NCBI RefSeq assembly: GCF_028548395.1
Contig: NZ_JAQQLA010000003.1
Location: 682,001-746,000 of the forward strand
From: Vogesella indigofera
GTDB taxonomy: Bacteria; Pseudomonadota; Gammaproteobacteria; Burkholderiales; Chromobacteriaceae
Direction: 5' to 3'
Length of the DNA stretch: 64,000 bases
In this document: positions 16,556-26,853 of the stretch, in pieces
Layout: each line of letters opens with the position of its first letter
Numbering within the stretch: the first letter of the stretch is position 1
Position numbers and translations under genes: made by a program
Notes under the pieces: model-generated
Seen by the model: the letters and a program-made list of their open reading frames with translations, nothing else
Database searches by the model: none
What the model was told of the DNA's origin: nothing

Positions 16556-17824
16556 TCAGGCCTTGATCTTGAAGCTGGCGGCGTAGGCAGCCGGGTTCTT
16601 GCCGTCCCACACCACGCCGTCAATCAGCTTGCTGGCACGCATGTCGCTGGCCGGCAGCGCCACCCTGGCCATCGCCGCCGCGTCCTTGTAGATGGCGATC
16701 TGGTTGATCTGCTTCGCCACCGCCAGGTAGTCGGGGTCGGTCTTCAGCAAGCCCCAGCGCTTGTGCTGGGTGAGGAACCACATGCCGTCGGACAGGTAGG
16801 GGAAGTTGACCTTGCCGCCGTCGAAGAACTTCATCAGTTTCGGGTCCTGCCACTTCTTGCCGAGGCCATCCTCGTAGGCACCGGCAAAGCGGCCGGCGAT
16901 CACCGCTTCCGGCGCATTGACGTAGGCCTTCTCTGCAATCAGCCTGGCGACGCTGGCGCGGTTCTTCACCTCGTCGATGTAGCGCGAGGCGTCCAGCAGT
17001 GCCGCCACCAGTGCGCGCGCGGTATTGGGGTACTTCTTCACCCACTCGCCGGTGGTGCCGAGCACCTTTTCCGGGTGATCCGGCCAGATCTGCTGCGTGG
17101 TGGCCACCGAGAAGCCGATGCCGTCGGCGATGGCGCGCGCGTTCCACGGCTCGCCGACACAGTAACCGTCCATATTGTCGACGCGCATATTGGCCACCAT
17201 CTGCGGCGGCGGCACCACGATAGTTTTTACATCCGACAGCGGATTGACGCCGTGCGCCGCCAGCCAGTAGTACAGCCACATGGCGTGGGTGCCGGTGGGG
17301 AAGGTCTGCGCGAAGGTGTACTCACGCGGCTCGGCCTTGATCAGTTTCGCCAGCGCCGGGCCGCTGGTGGCGCCCTTCTCCTTCAGCTGGTTGGAGAGCG
17401 TGATGCCCTGCCCGTTCTGGTTCAGCGTCATCAGCACCGCCATGTCCTTCTTCGGGCCGCCGATGCCCAGGTGCACGCCGTAGATCATGCCGTACAGCGC
17501 GTGCGAGGCGTCCAGCTCGCCGTTGACCAGCTTGTCGCGCACCGCGGCCCAGCTAGCCTCCTTCGACGGCACGATGGTGATGCCGTACTTCTTGTCGAAG
17601 CCCAGCTTCGACGCGACGATCACCGAGGCGCAGTCGGTCAGCGGGATGAAACCGACTTTGACTTCGGTCTTTTCGGGTTTGCCGGTGGCCGCGGCAAAGG
17701 CGGAGGTGGCAAAGCCGGCAGGCAAGGCGGTTGAGGCCATCAGTGACAAGGCTCCCTTGAGGAAGTCGCGGCGTTCGTTGCCCGCCGCATGCGGGTGGAG
17801 ATCGAGTTCGTGACGCTTTTCCAT
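16556..17824 (-). CDS. nrtA: Nitrate ABC transporter substrate-binding protein (Tat-exported)
   Basis: A 422-residue NrtA/SsuA-like binding protein. The N terminus has a twin-arginine signal (ERRDFLKGALSLMAST, near residues 17-32) ending in SAFA, so it is probably exported folded by Tat. The fold begins VKVGFIPLTDCA, the usual NrtA start. The ATG at 17824 has GGGAG upstream. It heads nrtA-nrtB-nrtD under a sigma-54 promoter and an ANTAR leader. NasS, the nitrate-sensing partner of NasT, belongs to the same family but is cytoplasmic; the Tat signal here argues for transport rather than sensing. Confidence 0.9.
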   Translation of the reverse strand: MEKRHELDLHPHAAGNERRDFLKGALSLMASTALPAGFATSAFAAATGKPEKTEVKVGFIPLTDCASVIVASKLGFDKKYGITIVPSKEASWAAVRDKLVNGELDASHALYGMIYGVHLGIGGPKKDMAVLMTLNQNGQGITLSNQLKEKGATSGPALAKLIKAEPREYTFAQTFPTGTHAMWLYYWLAAHGVNPLSDVKTIVVPPPQMVANMRVDNMDGYCVGEPWNARAIADGIGFSVATTQQIWPDHPEKVLGTTGEWVKKYPNTARALVAALLDASRYIDEVKNRASVARLIAEKAYVNAPEAVIAGRFAGAYEDGLGKKWQDPKLMKFFDGGKVNFPYLSDGMWFLTQHKRWGLLKTDPDYLAVAKQINQIAIYKDAAAMARVALPASDMRASKLIDGVVWDGKNPAAYAASFKIKA

Positions 17825-17861
17825 GTGCTGCTCCCAGAGTGAGTGGACTGCAAGTGCAAAA

Positions 17862-17906
17862 GAAAAAGCGCCCGTCACCCCTTCACTCAGAAAGGGCAAC
17901 GGACGC
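17862..17906 (-). terminator. Leader terminator upstream of nrtA
   Basis: A fully paired 17-bp stem on the minus strand (GCGTCCGTTGCCCTTTC with GAAGGGGTGACGGGCGC, some G-T pairs), 5-base loop, then five T. It lies 38 bases before the nrtA start codon and is an attenuator. Confidence 0.9.
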
Positions 17907-17944
17907 CGTTGTCCGTATTACCAGGCCTGCGCCGCCGTTGGCAC
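17899..17944 (-). promoter_or_regulatory. ANTAR-type two-hexaloop leader of nrtA
   Basis: P1 (17929-17944) is GTGCC-AACGGC-GGCGC. P2 (17899-17916) is ACGGAC-AACGGC-GTCCGT. Both hexaloops are AACGGC with A1 and G4. P2 overlaps the left arm of the leader terminator. Confidence 0.85.
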
Positions 17945-17987
17945 CTTCCTGCTAGTGTGACGCGTCTTCGCGTCTCGCCATTCATTT

Positions 17988-18003
17988 AGCAAGGGCCATG
18001 CCA
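17988..18003 (-). promoter_or_regulatory. Sigma-54 promoter of the nrtABD operon
   Basis: Minus-strand TGGCATGGCCCTTGCT fits the TGGCAY-N5-TTGCW consensus and lies about 165 bases upstream of nrtA, in the same layout as the other two leaders. Confidence 0.9.
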
Positions 18004-18127
18004 GACATCAATTCATTGTTTTTAATGGATTTTTTATTTGGCGGCAGTTTTTTTGCACTGCAACAGCACGGCGCGGCACCAACCCGATACCGGCGCTGCA
18101 CCATCAGCGCCGTCCCAGAATGCAAAA

Positions 18128-18161
18128 GGCCGCAACAGCATGCCTGTTGCGGCCAACCTTG
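18128..18161 (-). terminator. nasT terminator built on the dispersed motif
   Basis: GGCCGCAACAG pairs with CTGTTGCGGCC around CATGC, and TTTT follows on the minus strand, 20-50 bases after the nasT stop. The right arm belongs to an exact dispersed-motif copy (TTGCGGCCAACCTTG, 18147-18161). Confidence 0.75.
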
Positions 18162-18180
18162 CCCGACAGCGGCGGGCGGT

Positions 18181-18759
18181 TCAGCTTTTCAGCCACTCCG
18201 CCAAGCTGATGATCTCCTGCGCCACCTCGGCCAGCTTCTTCTGCTGCTTCATCGCCCGTTCGCGCAGCTGCTTGTAGGCGGTCGCCTCGTCCAGCCCCTT
18301 CATCTCCATCAGCAGGCCCTTGGCCTTTTCCACCACCTTGCGGTCGGCCAGCTGCTTTTGCGCGTCGGCCAGCTCGGCGCGGCGCGACACGTCGATCTGG
18401 TGACGCTCGATCGCCACCTCCAGCAGCGGCTGGATGCGGCTGCTTTCCACGTCGCCGACCACATAGGCGGCGACGCCGGCGCTGAGCGCGGCGCGGATGG
18501 TGTCGCGGCTGCCGTCATCGGTGAACATCACCACCGGCCGCTCGCTCTGCGCGCCCATCACGCACACCTGCTCCAGCATGTCGCGCGATGGTGCATCGCT
18601 ATCGATCAGCACCACGTCCGGACGCGCCGCCGCCAGCACGTCGGCCAGATGCAGGTTCGCCTCCACCTCGGCCACCACGCGCACGCCAGCCTGCTCCAGC
18701 AGCGTCCGCAACGACGCGGCCTTGCCGGAACCGTCTTTCACCAGCATGACTGTCAGCAC
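18181..18759 (-). CDS. nasT: NasT-type ANTAR antiterminator (response-regulator-like)
   Basis: A 192-residue protein with an N-terminal receiver-like domain (MLVKDGSGK..., VVLIDSDAP near residue 56) and a C-terminal ANTAR RNA-binding domain (about 125-185; DRKVVEKAKGLLMEMKGLDEATAYKQLRE). It should bind the paired hexaloop leaders of nrtA, the nitrate transporter and nirB, and prevent termination. A GTG start at 18759 is preferred because GGAG stands 7 bases upstream; an ATG four codons later is the alternative. It is transcribed in the same direction as, and upstream of, nrtA. No NasS partner gene is in the window. Confidence 0.9.
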   Translation of the reverse strand: MLTVMLVKDGSGKAASLRTLLEQAGVRVVAEVEANLHLADVLAAARPDVVLIDSDAPSRDMLEQVCVMGAQSERPVVMFTDDGSRDTIRAALSAGVAAYVVGDVESSRIQPLLEVAIERHQIDVSRRAELADAQKQLADRKVVEKAKGLLMEMKGLDEATAYKQLRERAMKQQKKLAEVAQEIISLAEWLKS

Positions 18760-18888
18760 CTTGGATCTCCCTTTTAATTTGTTATTGCACCGGAGCGCAG
18801 CAATTGCCATGCCATGTACTGACAGCACGCTGGCAGCAGATCGCCATTACAATGCCGTCATGAACGGCAAACACAGGAATCCGCCACC

Positions 18889-19470
18889 ATGACCACCCTG
18901 CAACGCTGCGGCTGGTGCAGCGACGACCCACTGTACATCGCCTACCACGACACCGAATGGGGACAACCGGTACACGACGACCGCAAGCTGTTCGAGATGC
19001 TGGTGCTGGAAGGCGCCCAGGCCGGGCTGTCGTGGATCACTATCCTGCGCAAGCGCGACAACTACCGCCGCGCCTTCCACCACTTCGATCCGCAGCGGGT
19101 GGCGGCGATGGACGAGGCCGACGTCGAGCGGCTGCTGCAGGATGCCGGCATCGTGCGCAACCGGCTGAAGATCAACAGCGCAATCCGCAACGCCCGCGTT
19201 TTTCTTGCAATGCAGCAAAAACATGGCAGCTTTGCACGCTGGTTGTGGGATCATGTCGACGGCCAGCCGCTGCAAAACCGATGGGCCAGCCTGGGCGAAT
19301 GCCCGGCCAGCACCGAATTGTCCGACCGCATCAGCAAGGCACTGAAAAAGGAAGGTATGAATTTTGTCGGCAGCACGGTGATCTACGCCTTCCTGCAGGC
19401 CACCGGCGTGGTCAACGACCATCTCTGCAACTGCCCGCAGCACCCGCAACACCGCCAGCACGACGCGTAA
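18889..19470 (+). CDS. tag: DNA-3-methyladenine glycosylase I
   Basis: A 193-residue base-excision repair enzyme that removes 3-methyladenine. Conserved features are RCGWC at residues 6-10, YHDTEWG near 19, AGLSWITIL near 46, and a C-terminal HLCNCPQH that supplies zinc ligands with the N-terminal Cys/His. AGGA precedes the ATG. It is divergent from nasT and appears to be a single-gene unit. Confidence 0.95.
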   Translation: MTTLQRCGWCSDDPLYIAYHDTEWGQPVHDDRKLFEMLVLEGAQAGLSWITILRKRDNYRRAFHHFDPQRVAAMDEADVERLLQDAGIVRNRLKINSAIRNARVFLAMQQKHGSFARWLWDHVDGQPLQNRWASLGECPASTELSDRISKALKKEGMNFVGSTVIYAFLQATGVVNDHLCNCPQHPQHRQHDA

Positions 19471-19592
19471 CACCCGAACACCCCGGCGGCCGCCACGCCG
19501 CCGGCCGCCCGACCCAGACTCTTCTTCCTGTTGCTGCGCACTTGGCGCGATAAGTTGATCAGTGCCGATCCCTCTATCGCCCGAAAGTGCCC

Positions 19593-20258
19593 ATGCCCGG
19601 CTATCAGGTCAAATTCGAATCCGTGCTCATCGGAGACACCCGCTATCCCATCCGCTCGCTGCTGGATGGCAACCAGTACCACGATCCCGACGGCGCCGCC
19701 GCCGCGGCCGGCATTCCGGAAGCAGCGTGGCCGCTGTTCGGGCTGGTGTGGCCGTCGGCACGCATCATGGCCGACGCCATGCTCAGCAAGAACATCTGCG
19801 GCAAGCGCATCCTGGAAGTCGGCTGCGGCCTGGGGCTGGCCAGCCTGGTGCTGCAGCAGCGCGGCGGCGACATCACCGCCAGCGACTGCCACCCGCTGAC
19901 CGACAGCTTCCTGCAGCACAACGCGCAGCGCTGCGGCCTGCCGGCGGTGCCGTACCAGAACGGTAACTGGGGCACCGCCAATCCGGCGCTGGGCAAGTTC
20001 GACCTGATCATCGGCAGCGACCTGCTCTACGACCGCGAGCTGCCGTCGCAGCTGGCCGGCTTTCTCGACCGCCACTGCGCCGATAACGCCGAGGTGATCG
20101 TGCTCGACCCCGGCCGCGGCAACAAGAATGCGTTCACCCGCGCGATGCAGGCACGCGGCTACCGCTTCAGCGAGCGCGCGGCGGCACGGCAGCAGAACAG
20201 CGGCGAGGCCTACAAGGGCCACTTCCTGACCTACACCCGCGGCCGCATCGACAGCTGA
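19593..20258 (+). CDS. Class I SAM-dependent methyltransferase (lysine-methyltransferase-like)
   Basis: About 221 residues. The SAM-binding motif [15 protein letters not shown] (near residue 72) is followed by DCHPL and by [12 protein letters not shown], the pattern of METTL21/class-I protein methyltransferases. The substrate is not identifiable. The ATG at 19593 is chosen; a GTG six bases earlier is equally possible, and neither has a clear Shine-Dalgarno. No partner gene is evident. It ends just before a perfect palindromic dispersed-motif copy. Confidence 0.8.
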   Translation: MPGYQVKFESVLIGDTRYPIRSLLDGNQYHDPDGAAAAAGIPEAAWPLFGLVWPSARIMADAMLSKNICGKRILEVGCGLGLASLVLQQRGGDITASDCHPLTDSFLQHNAQRCGLPAVPYQNGNWGTANPALGKFDLIIGSDLLYDRELPSQLAGFLDRHCADNAEVIVLDPGRGNKNAFTRAMQARGYRFSERAAARQQNSGEAYKGHFLTYTRGRIDS

Positions 20259-20262
20259 ACGC

Positions 20263-20284
20263 CTGCGGCCAACGTTGGCCGCAG
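20263..20284. repeat. Perfect 22-base palindrome containing the dispersed motif on both strands
   Basis: The half-site CTGCGGCCAAC is followed directly by its exact reverse complement. It is the only copy in the window where both strands carry the exact core in the same bases. Confidence 0.9.
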
Positions 20285-20431
20285 CCGGCAGCGGCGCACC
20301 AGATCGGCGCAGCGGCACGTTCCCGGTCATGGCACTGCACCACGGCAGCGCGGCCGGCGCAGCATTATTTATCGAAACAATGGCCTGATTCTTGCTGCAA
20401 CACGGCATCCCCCTCCGCTGACAGGATCGCC

Positions 20432-22555
20432 ATGACTGCACCAAGTCCTACCATGTCCCTGAGTCGCAAAGAACAACACTGGCTGCCGTGGTTTGGCTGC
20501 ACCGGCAAGCTGGCCATGCGCTGGAGCTGCCTGCTCAACCGCCACCGCCACGACGCGATGGCGCAGATTTTCGGCAGCCTGGCCGCCAACCGCGTCGACA
20601 TCCTGCAGCGCTGGGCCACCGAGCAATGGGCGCAGCTGGAGACGCTGGCGCAACAGTGCCGCAGCAGCGCGCAGCCGCAGGCGCTACTGGCGCGGCGCAA
20701 GCAGCTGGCGCCGGACTTCTCCGAACTGTTCATCGTCGACGCCGGCGGCGTGGTGCTGGCCTCCACCGCCGCGCAGCGTTGCGGCCAACGTTTGTCCCAG
20801 GGCGCGGCGCTGCAGCGCGGCCTGCGCCAGCGTTTCCTGCACGGCCCCTACAACGACCCCGTCACCGAACAGCTGGGGCCGTCCACCTCGCGCTTTCACG
20901 ACGAAGTGACGCTGATGTTCTACCTGCCGCTGGACGATGGCAGCCGCTGCCTGTGCGGGCGGGTGCCCAACGACGTGATCGGCGACCTGATCCAGCGCGA
21001 GGCCGGGCACATCTTCCGTGACTCCGGCGACAACTACCTGTTCATGGCCAGGCCGGTGTTCGATCCCGGTGTGGTGCCGGGCACCGCGCTGTCGCGTTCG
21101 CGCTTCGAGGACAAGACCTTCAGCCTCGGCGACAACCTGAAGGACGGTGTCGCCACCCCGTTCGGCAGCGTGCGGGTGCAGAAGCACACCGAGCTGGAGC
21201 TGCGCTTCAACGACCCGTCCAGCGGCCAGCTGCACCCCGGCGTGCGCGAAACCATACGCTGCGGCGAAAACACCTTCGTCGGCTATCCCGGCTACGCCGA
21301 CTACCGCTACATACCGGTGGTCGGCCGCGGCGTCACCTTCCGCCTGCCCGGCAGCGACGACACCTGGGGCATGATGTGCGAGGCCGATCTGGAAGAGGTA
21401 TACCGCAGCCGGCCGCTGGGCTACCGCCTGACGCGTCTGTACCTGCTGACCGCCATTCCCGCCGGCCTTGCCGGCTGGGCCATCGACCACTTTGCCGGGC
21501 TGCCGGCGGCGCTGTCGCTGCCGGTGTTCTGGATCATGCAGGCACTGGGGGTGCTGGCGTTCTACCACCTGGGCGCCAAGCAGCTGACCGGGCGCGTCAC
21601 CTCGCTGATCCGCGCCATCCGCAGCATCGCCGAGGGTGGCGGCGACCTGCGCCAGCGCCTGGCGCTGGACAGCCGCAAGCCGGACGAGCTGTCGACGCTG
21701 GCCAGCTGGTTCAACAGCTTCATCGACAAGCTGGAAGGCACCATCCGCCAGGTGGTACACGCCTCGCACGAGATCGGCATCGCCAACCAGCAGCTGCAGG
21801 GCAGCCGCCACGACACCCGCGACAGCGTGATGGGGGTGGTCGAGCGCATGGCGGAGATGCGCCCGCTGCTGGGCCAGCAACAGCAGCAGATCGACCACGC
21901 CAGCGACAGCGCCGCCAGCATCCTGCAGCGCATGGAAGCGCTGGCGCAGGGCAGCACGCAGCAGGTGGCGCTGATCCGCGAGCGCTCGCAGGGCATCCGC
22001 GAGTCGGTGCTCGGCTCGTCGCAGACCCTGCAACAGCTGCAGGCCAGCGCCAGCGAGATCGGCAAGATCGTGGCGGTGATCCGCGACATCGCCGACCAGA
22101 CCAACCTGCTGGCGCTGAACGCGGCGATCGAGGCGGCGCGCGCCGGCGAATCCGGCCGCGGCTTCGCCGTGGTCGCCGACGAGGTGCGCAAGCTGGCCGA
22201 CCGCACCGCCAGCGCCACGCTGCAAATCGGCGGCATGATCAGCGGCATCCAGCAGCAGGCGGCCGGCGCCGTCAGCAGCATGGGCAGCGGCATGAGCAAG
22301 ATGGAAGACGGCCTGAAACTGGCCGAGGACGCCGCCCACGACAACGGCGACGCGCAGCAGCTGATCGCCACCCTGATCACCGCCATCGACGGCATCGCCA
22401 GCGCCAGCCGCGGTTATGGTGACAAGGTGCAGCACGTCGACGGCGCCACGCAAAACATCCGCAGCGTGCTGCTGCAAAGCGAGCACAGCGCCGAGCAGAC
22501 CGCCGCCGCCAGCCAGCGCCTGGCCGCGCTGATGCAGCAGTTCAAGGTCGCCTGA
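20432..22555 (+). CDS. Methyl-accepting chemotaxis protein with an unusual N-terminal sensor
   Basis: A 707-residue chemoreceptor. Residues 1 to about 325 form a sensor region (with [19 protein letters not shown], a Cache-like stretch) but no clear N-terminal membrane helix. Two hydrophobic segments follow (about 333-352 and 357-377), then HAMP-like sequence and the signalling domain with the family core [21 protein letters not shown]...[18 protein letters not shown] near 555-590. If the topology is right, the sensor is cytoplasmic. AGGA precedes the ATG. There are no che genes beside it. Confidence 0.9.
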   Translation: MTAPSPTMSLSRKEQHWLPWFGCTGKLAMRWSCLLNRHRHDAMAQIFGSLAANRVDILQRWATEQWAQLETLAQQCRSSAQPQALLARRKQLAPDFSELFIVDAGGVVLASTAAQRCGQRLSQGAALQRGLRQRFLHGPYNDPVTEQLGPSTSRFHDEVTLMFYLPLDDGSRCLCGRVPNDVIGDLIQREAGHIFRDSGDNYLFMARPVFDPGVVPGTALSRSRFEDKTFSLGDNLKDGVATPFGSVRVQKHTELELRFNDPSSGQLHPGVRETIRCGENTFVGYPGYADYRYIPVVGRGVTFRLPGSDDTWGMMCEADLEEVYRSRPLGYRLTRLYLLTAIPAGLAGWAIDHFAGLPAALSLPVFWIMQALGVLAFYHLGAKQLTGRVTSLIRAIRSIAEGGGDLRQRLALDSRKPDELSTLASWFNSFIDKLEGTIRQVVHASHEIGIANQQLQGSRHDTRDSVMGVVERMAEMRPLLGQQQQQIDHASDSAASILQRMEALAQGSTQQVALIRERSQGIRESVLGSSQTLQQLQASASEIGKIVAVIRDIADQTNLLALNAAIEAARAGESGRGFAVVADEVRKLADRTASATLQIGGMISGIQQQAAGAVSSMGSGMSKMEDGLKLAEDAAHDNGDAQQLIATLITAIDGIASASRGYGDKVQHVDGATQNIRSVLLQSEHSAEQTAAASQRLAALMQQFKVA
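20779..20794 (+). repeat. Dispersed motif copy inside the chemoreceptor gene
   Basis: TTGCGGCCAACGTTTG encodes Cys-Gly-Gln-Arg in the sensor region, a different frame from most plus-strand genes. Confidence 0.8.
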
Positions 22556-22678
22556 GCAAGCCAGCAATTGAGCACGCCAGTAATGCGGCAGGCCACACCC
22601 GGCCACCCGCAACAGCTGCCGACCCGATCGGTCATGCAGCCAGCACCCGCCGGCCCACCTCACCGGCACCGCATCCGC

Positions 22679-22694
22679 CAAGGTTGGCCGCAAG
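22679..22694 (-). repeat. Dispersed motif copy, minus orientation, after the chemoreceptor
   Basis: CAAGGTTGGCCGCAAG lies alone in the 190-base gap between the convergent chemoreceptor and argS genes. Confidence 0.8.
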
Positions 22695-22743
22695 CGATCC
22701 CGCGCCAGCCTGACCCCAGCAGTACCCGCCAGCAGCAGACGCC

Positions 22744-22779
22744 ATGAAAAAACCCGCCGATGAGGCGGGTTTTTTCATG
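22744..22779. terminator. Bidirectional terminator between the chemoreceptor and argS
   Basis: ATGAAAAAACCCGCC pairs with its complement around GATGA, with A and T runs on both sides, so it can end transcripts from either convergent gene. Confidence 0.9.
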
Positions 22780-22803
22780 GGCGGGTGTGGCACACGGCCG
22801 GCC

Positions 22804-22819
22804 TTGCGGCCAACCTTGG
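22804..22819 (+). repeat. Dispersed motif copy just past the argS stop
   Basis: TTGCGGCCAACCTTGG stands 15 bases beyond the argS stop codon, between gene and terminator. Confidence 0.8.
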
Positions 22820-22833
22820 CGAGCCGGCACCCC

Positions 22834-24567
<1,734 letters not shown>

Positions 24568-24634
24568 TCAAAGGCCGGACGCAAGGGGCGCCCGGCTGGG
24601 ATGCAATACACAAATTGTACGGGCTAACCGTGGC

Positions 24635-24671
24635 TGCGGCCAACCTTTGCACCACCAAGGTTGGCCGCAAC
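24635..24671. repeat. Inverted pair of dispersed motifs between trhP and argS
   Basis: TGCGGCCAACCTTTG (24635-24649) and, six bases on, CAAGGTTGGCCGCAAC (24656-24671) can form a stem of about 14 bp. No T run follows on either strand, so termination would be weak. Confidence 0.8.
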
Positions 24672-24685
24672 GGCGGGGATACGGC

Positions 24686-26035
24686 TCAGAACAGGCGCGC
24701 CAGCAGCGCCTTCTCCATGCCGGCCATGCCGGGGATCTTCACCTTCACGCCGTTGCCCGGCGCCACGCTGGCGGCTTCGCCATTGCGGGTCATCGCGGTG
24801 AGTTCCACGGTGCGATTGCCGCTCGGGTGGATGATTTCCACGCGGTCGCCGACGGCGAAGCGGTTTTTCACGTCGATCAGCGCCCAGCCGTCGGCGTCCA
24901 CTTCCACCACGTCGCCGACGTACTGGCTCTGCTTGGCAATGGAATGGCCAGACAGGTAGTTCTGGTGCTCCTGCGTCTGGTGACGCTCAAGGAAGCCCGG
25001 GGTGTAGCCGCGGTTGGCCAGGCCTTCCAGCTCGGCCAGCAGGCTGTAGTCGAACGGGCGGCCGGCCACGGCGTCGTCGATGGCGCGGCGGTAGGTCTGC
25101 GCGGTGCGCGCCACGTAGTACAGGCTCTTGGTGCGGCCTTCGATCTTCAGCGAATCCACGCCGATCTTCACCAGCTTCTCCACCTGCTCCACCGCGCGCA
25201 GGTCCTTGGAGTTCATGATGTAAGTGCCGTGCTCGTCCTCGATGATCGGCATCATCTCACCTGGGCGGTTGGCTTCCTCGATCAAATAGGTCTTGTCGGC
25301 CAGCGGGTGGCGTTCTTGCCCGCCACAGGACGAGAAATTCTGGTTGGCTTCTTCCAGCGCCTTGCCGAAGTCGAAGTCGATCTTCTGCGGCTTCACGTCG
25401 CCGGCGTCGTCGCCCTGGGTGTCGTGCACCTTGTAGTCCCAGCGGCAGGCGTTGGTACAGGTACCCTGGTTTGGGTCGCGGTGGTTGAAGTAGCCGGACA
25501 GCAGGCAGCGGCCGGAGTAGGCAATGCACAGCGCGCCGTGCACGAACACTTCCAGCTCCATGTCCGGGCACTGCTGGCGGATCTCGGCGATCTCGTCGAG
25601 GGACAGCTCGCGCGACAGGATGATGCGCTCCACGCCCATCTTCTGCCAGAACTTCACCCCCATGTAGTTGGTGGTATTGGCCTGTACCGACAGGTGGATG
25701 GGCACGTGCGGCCAACGTTCGCGCACCATCATGATCAGGCCGGGGTCGGCCATGATCAGCGCGTCCGGCTTCATCTCGATCACCGGCTCCATGTCCGACA
25801 TGTAGGTCTTGATCTTGCTGTTGTGCGGCAGGATGTTGCTGGCCACGAACAGCTTCTTGCCGCGGGCGTGCGCTTCTTCGATGCCGATACGCAGCTCTTC
25901 CAGCTTGAAATCATTGTTGCGCGCGCGCAGCGAGTAGCGCGGCTGGCCGGCGTACACCGCATCGGCACCAAAATCGTAGGCGGCACGCATCTTGTCCAGC
26001 GTGCCGGCAGGCAGTAGCAGCTCGGGAGCTTTCAT
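24686..26035 (-). CDS. trhP: Peptidase-U32-family tRNA hydroxylation protein (TrhP/YegQ)
   Basis: A 449-residue U32-family protein of the YegQ/TrhP subgroup, which in E. coli promotes prephenate-dependent 5-hydroxyuridine formation in tRNA. Seen here: MKAPELLLPAGTLDKM at the start, GRCLLSGYFNHRDPNQGTCTNACRW near residues 177-200 with the conserved cysteines for an Fe-S cluster, and a C-terminal beta domain. It has no protease motif. No strong Shine-Dalgarno is visible; translation may be coupled to the small gene 21 bases upstream. Two other U32 members (ubiU, ubiV) occur later in the window. Confidence 0.9.
   Translation of the reverse strand: MKAPELLLPAGTLDKMRAAYDFGADAVYAGQPRYSLRARNNDFKLEELRIGIEEAHARGKKLFVASNILPHNSKIKTYMSDMEPVIEMKPDALIMADPGLIMMVRERWPHVPIHLSVQANTTNYMGVKFWQKMGVERIILSRELSLDEIAEIRQQCPDMELEVFVHGALCIAYSGRCLLSGYFNHRDPNQGTCTNACRWDYKVHDTQGDDAGDVKPQKIDFDFGKALEEANQNFSSCGGQERHPLADKTYLIEEANRPGEMMPIIEDEHGTYIMNSKDLRAVEQVEKLVKIGVDSLKIEGRTKSLYYVARTAQTYRRAIDDAVAGRPFDYSLLAELEGLANRGYTPGFLERHQTQEHQNYLSGHSIAKQSQYVGDVVEVDADGWALIDVKNRFAVGDRVEIIHPSGNRTVELTAMTRNGEAASVAPGNGVKVKIPGMAGMEKALLARLF
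25707..25719 (+). repeat. Dispersed motif copy inside trhP
   Basis: TGCGGCCAACGTT; on the gene strand it encodes Glu-Arg-Trp-Pro, so the motif is fitted in another frame. Confidence 0.75.
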
Positions 26036-26056
26036 CGGGGAGGCTTCTTCAGTGGT

Positions 26057-26476
26057 TCAGTGCAACAGACAGGACATCGGCAGTGGCGCGAGGTCGGGCT
26101 CGACAAAAGCCCGGCGCGCGATGTCGTCGTTGAGTTTGTGTTCGGAATAGTGCTGCCGCAGCAGCGCCGGCAGGCCGTCGAGCAGGTCGGGGTTGGCCGC
26201 AACAAAATCCTGCCAGTTGCCCAGGCACTCCGGCATGGTGTCGAGACGGTCGTAGACCAGCGTCAGGCTGGCCATGGTCAGCGTGTGGTGGTACTTCTCC
26301 GCCGCACCTTGTGCCATCGCGTAGCGCGACAACGCGCGCGCGCAGCGGGCCGCCGCCTCGCGTGCCGGATAAAACTGGCGGTACGACCACGCCGCCAGCA
26401 GGTGCGCGCGATGATTGAACTCGGCCGCTGGCAGGGTGTTGCTTTCCAGCTGCAGCAGAAACGCCTGTGCATCCAT
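26057..26476 (-). CDS. Conserved hypothetical protein with FNHRAH and KYHHTLT motifs
   Basis: A 139-residue mainly helical soluble protein that I cannot name. It has two histidine-rich signatures, EFNHRAHLLAAW near residue 20 and EKYHHTLTMA near 60, spaced like a metal- or nucleotide-binding helical bundle; this pair recurs in uncharacterised bacterial proteins. ATG at 26476 is chosen over an upstream TTG. The stop lies 21 bases before trhP, so co-transcription is likely. The C terminus PLPMSCLLH may be flexible. Confidence 0.7.
   Translation of the reverse strand: MDAQAFLLQLESNTLPAAEFNHRAHLLAAWSYRQFYPAREAAARCARALSRYAMAQGAAEKYHHTLTMASLTLVYDRLDTMPECLGNWQDFVAANPDLLDGLPALLRQHYSEHKLNDDIARRAFVEPDLAPLPMSCLLH
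26190..26203 (-). repeat. Dispersed motif variant inside the FNHRAH-protein gene
   Basis: GGGTTGGCCGCAAC has one mismatch to the core and encodes Val-Ala-Ala-Asn-Pro. Confidence 0.55.
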
Positions 26477-26505
26477 GTTTGATTGTCCCGGAGTCAAGCC
26501 AAAGC

Positions 26506-26530
26506 AAAAGGCCCCGCGACGGAGCCTTTT
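26506..26530 (-). terminator. Terminator after the small membrane-protein gene
   Basis: AAAAGGCTCC and GGGGCCTTTT (minus strand) form a 10-bp stem with loop GTCGC, followed by GCTTT. It separates the DUF455 unit from the downstream FNHRAH/trhP unit and sits only about 30 bases before the next start codon. Confidence 0.6.
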
Positions 26531-26633
26531 GATGAATTTTTTGTTGCGCTGCGATTATGCGCGCCGCCCTGCGCAGCGTCAAGCTGGCCACACGGCGTAG
26601 TGACAGCATCAAGTTACTGTTTTTGTAGCATTT

Positions 26634-26849
26634 TTAGCGCTTTCCACTACGCATCAGCGCCAGCAGGCCCAGCATCTGGCCAGCCACGCCCAGCACCATC
26701 AGCACGATGGATAGCAGCAGCAGCGGCACATTGCCGGCCGCCGCTTGTTGCAGCGCAGAAGCCAGCACGAACAGCAGGCTGCCGATGATCATGCAGCCGA
26801 TGGCCAGCGGCCGTCGTGCGCACAGGTGACGAAACAGTTGTTGCAGCAT
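26634..26849 (-). CDS. Small two-helix membrane protein
   Basis: A 71-residue protein with two strong hydrophobic segments (about residues 16-35 and 42-64) and a basic C terminus RSGKR. It begins four bases after the stop of the ferritin-like gene, with the GGAG of that gene end serving as a ribosome-binding site, so the two are translated as a pair. No family is recognised. Proteins of this size often assist or anchor a partner; any link to the ferritin-like protein is inference from spacing. Confidence 0.65.
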   Translation of the reverse strand: MLQQLFRHLCARRPLAIGCMIIGSLLFVLASALQQAAAGNVPLLLLSIVLMVLGVAGQMLGLLALMRSGKR

Positions 26850-26853
26850 GGCA

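Noticed and set aside
16556..17824. NrtA-like protein as NasS nitrate sensor
   Set aside because: A clear twin-arginine signal sequence and its place at the head of the permease/ATPase operon favour a transport role.
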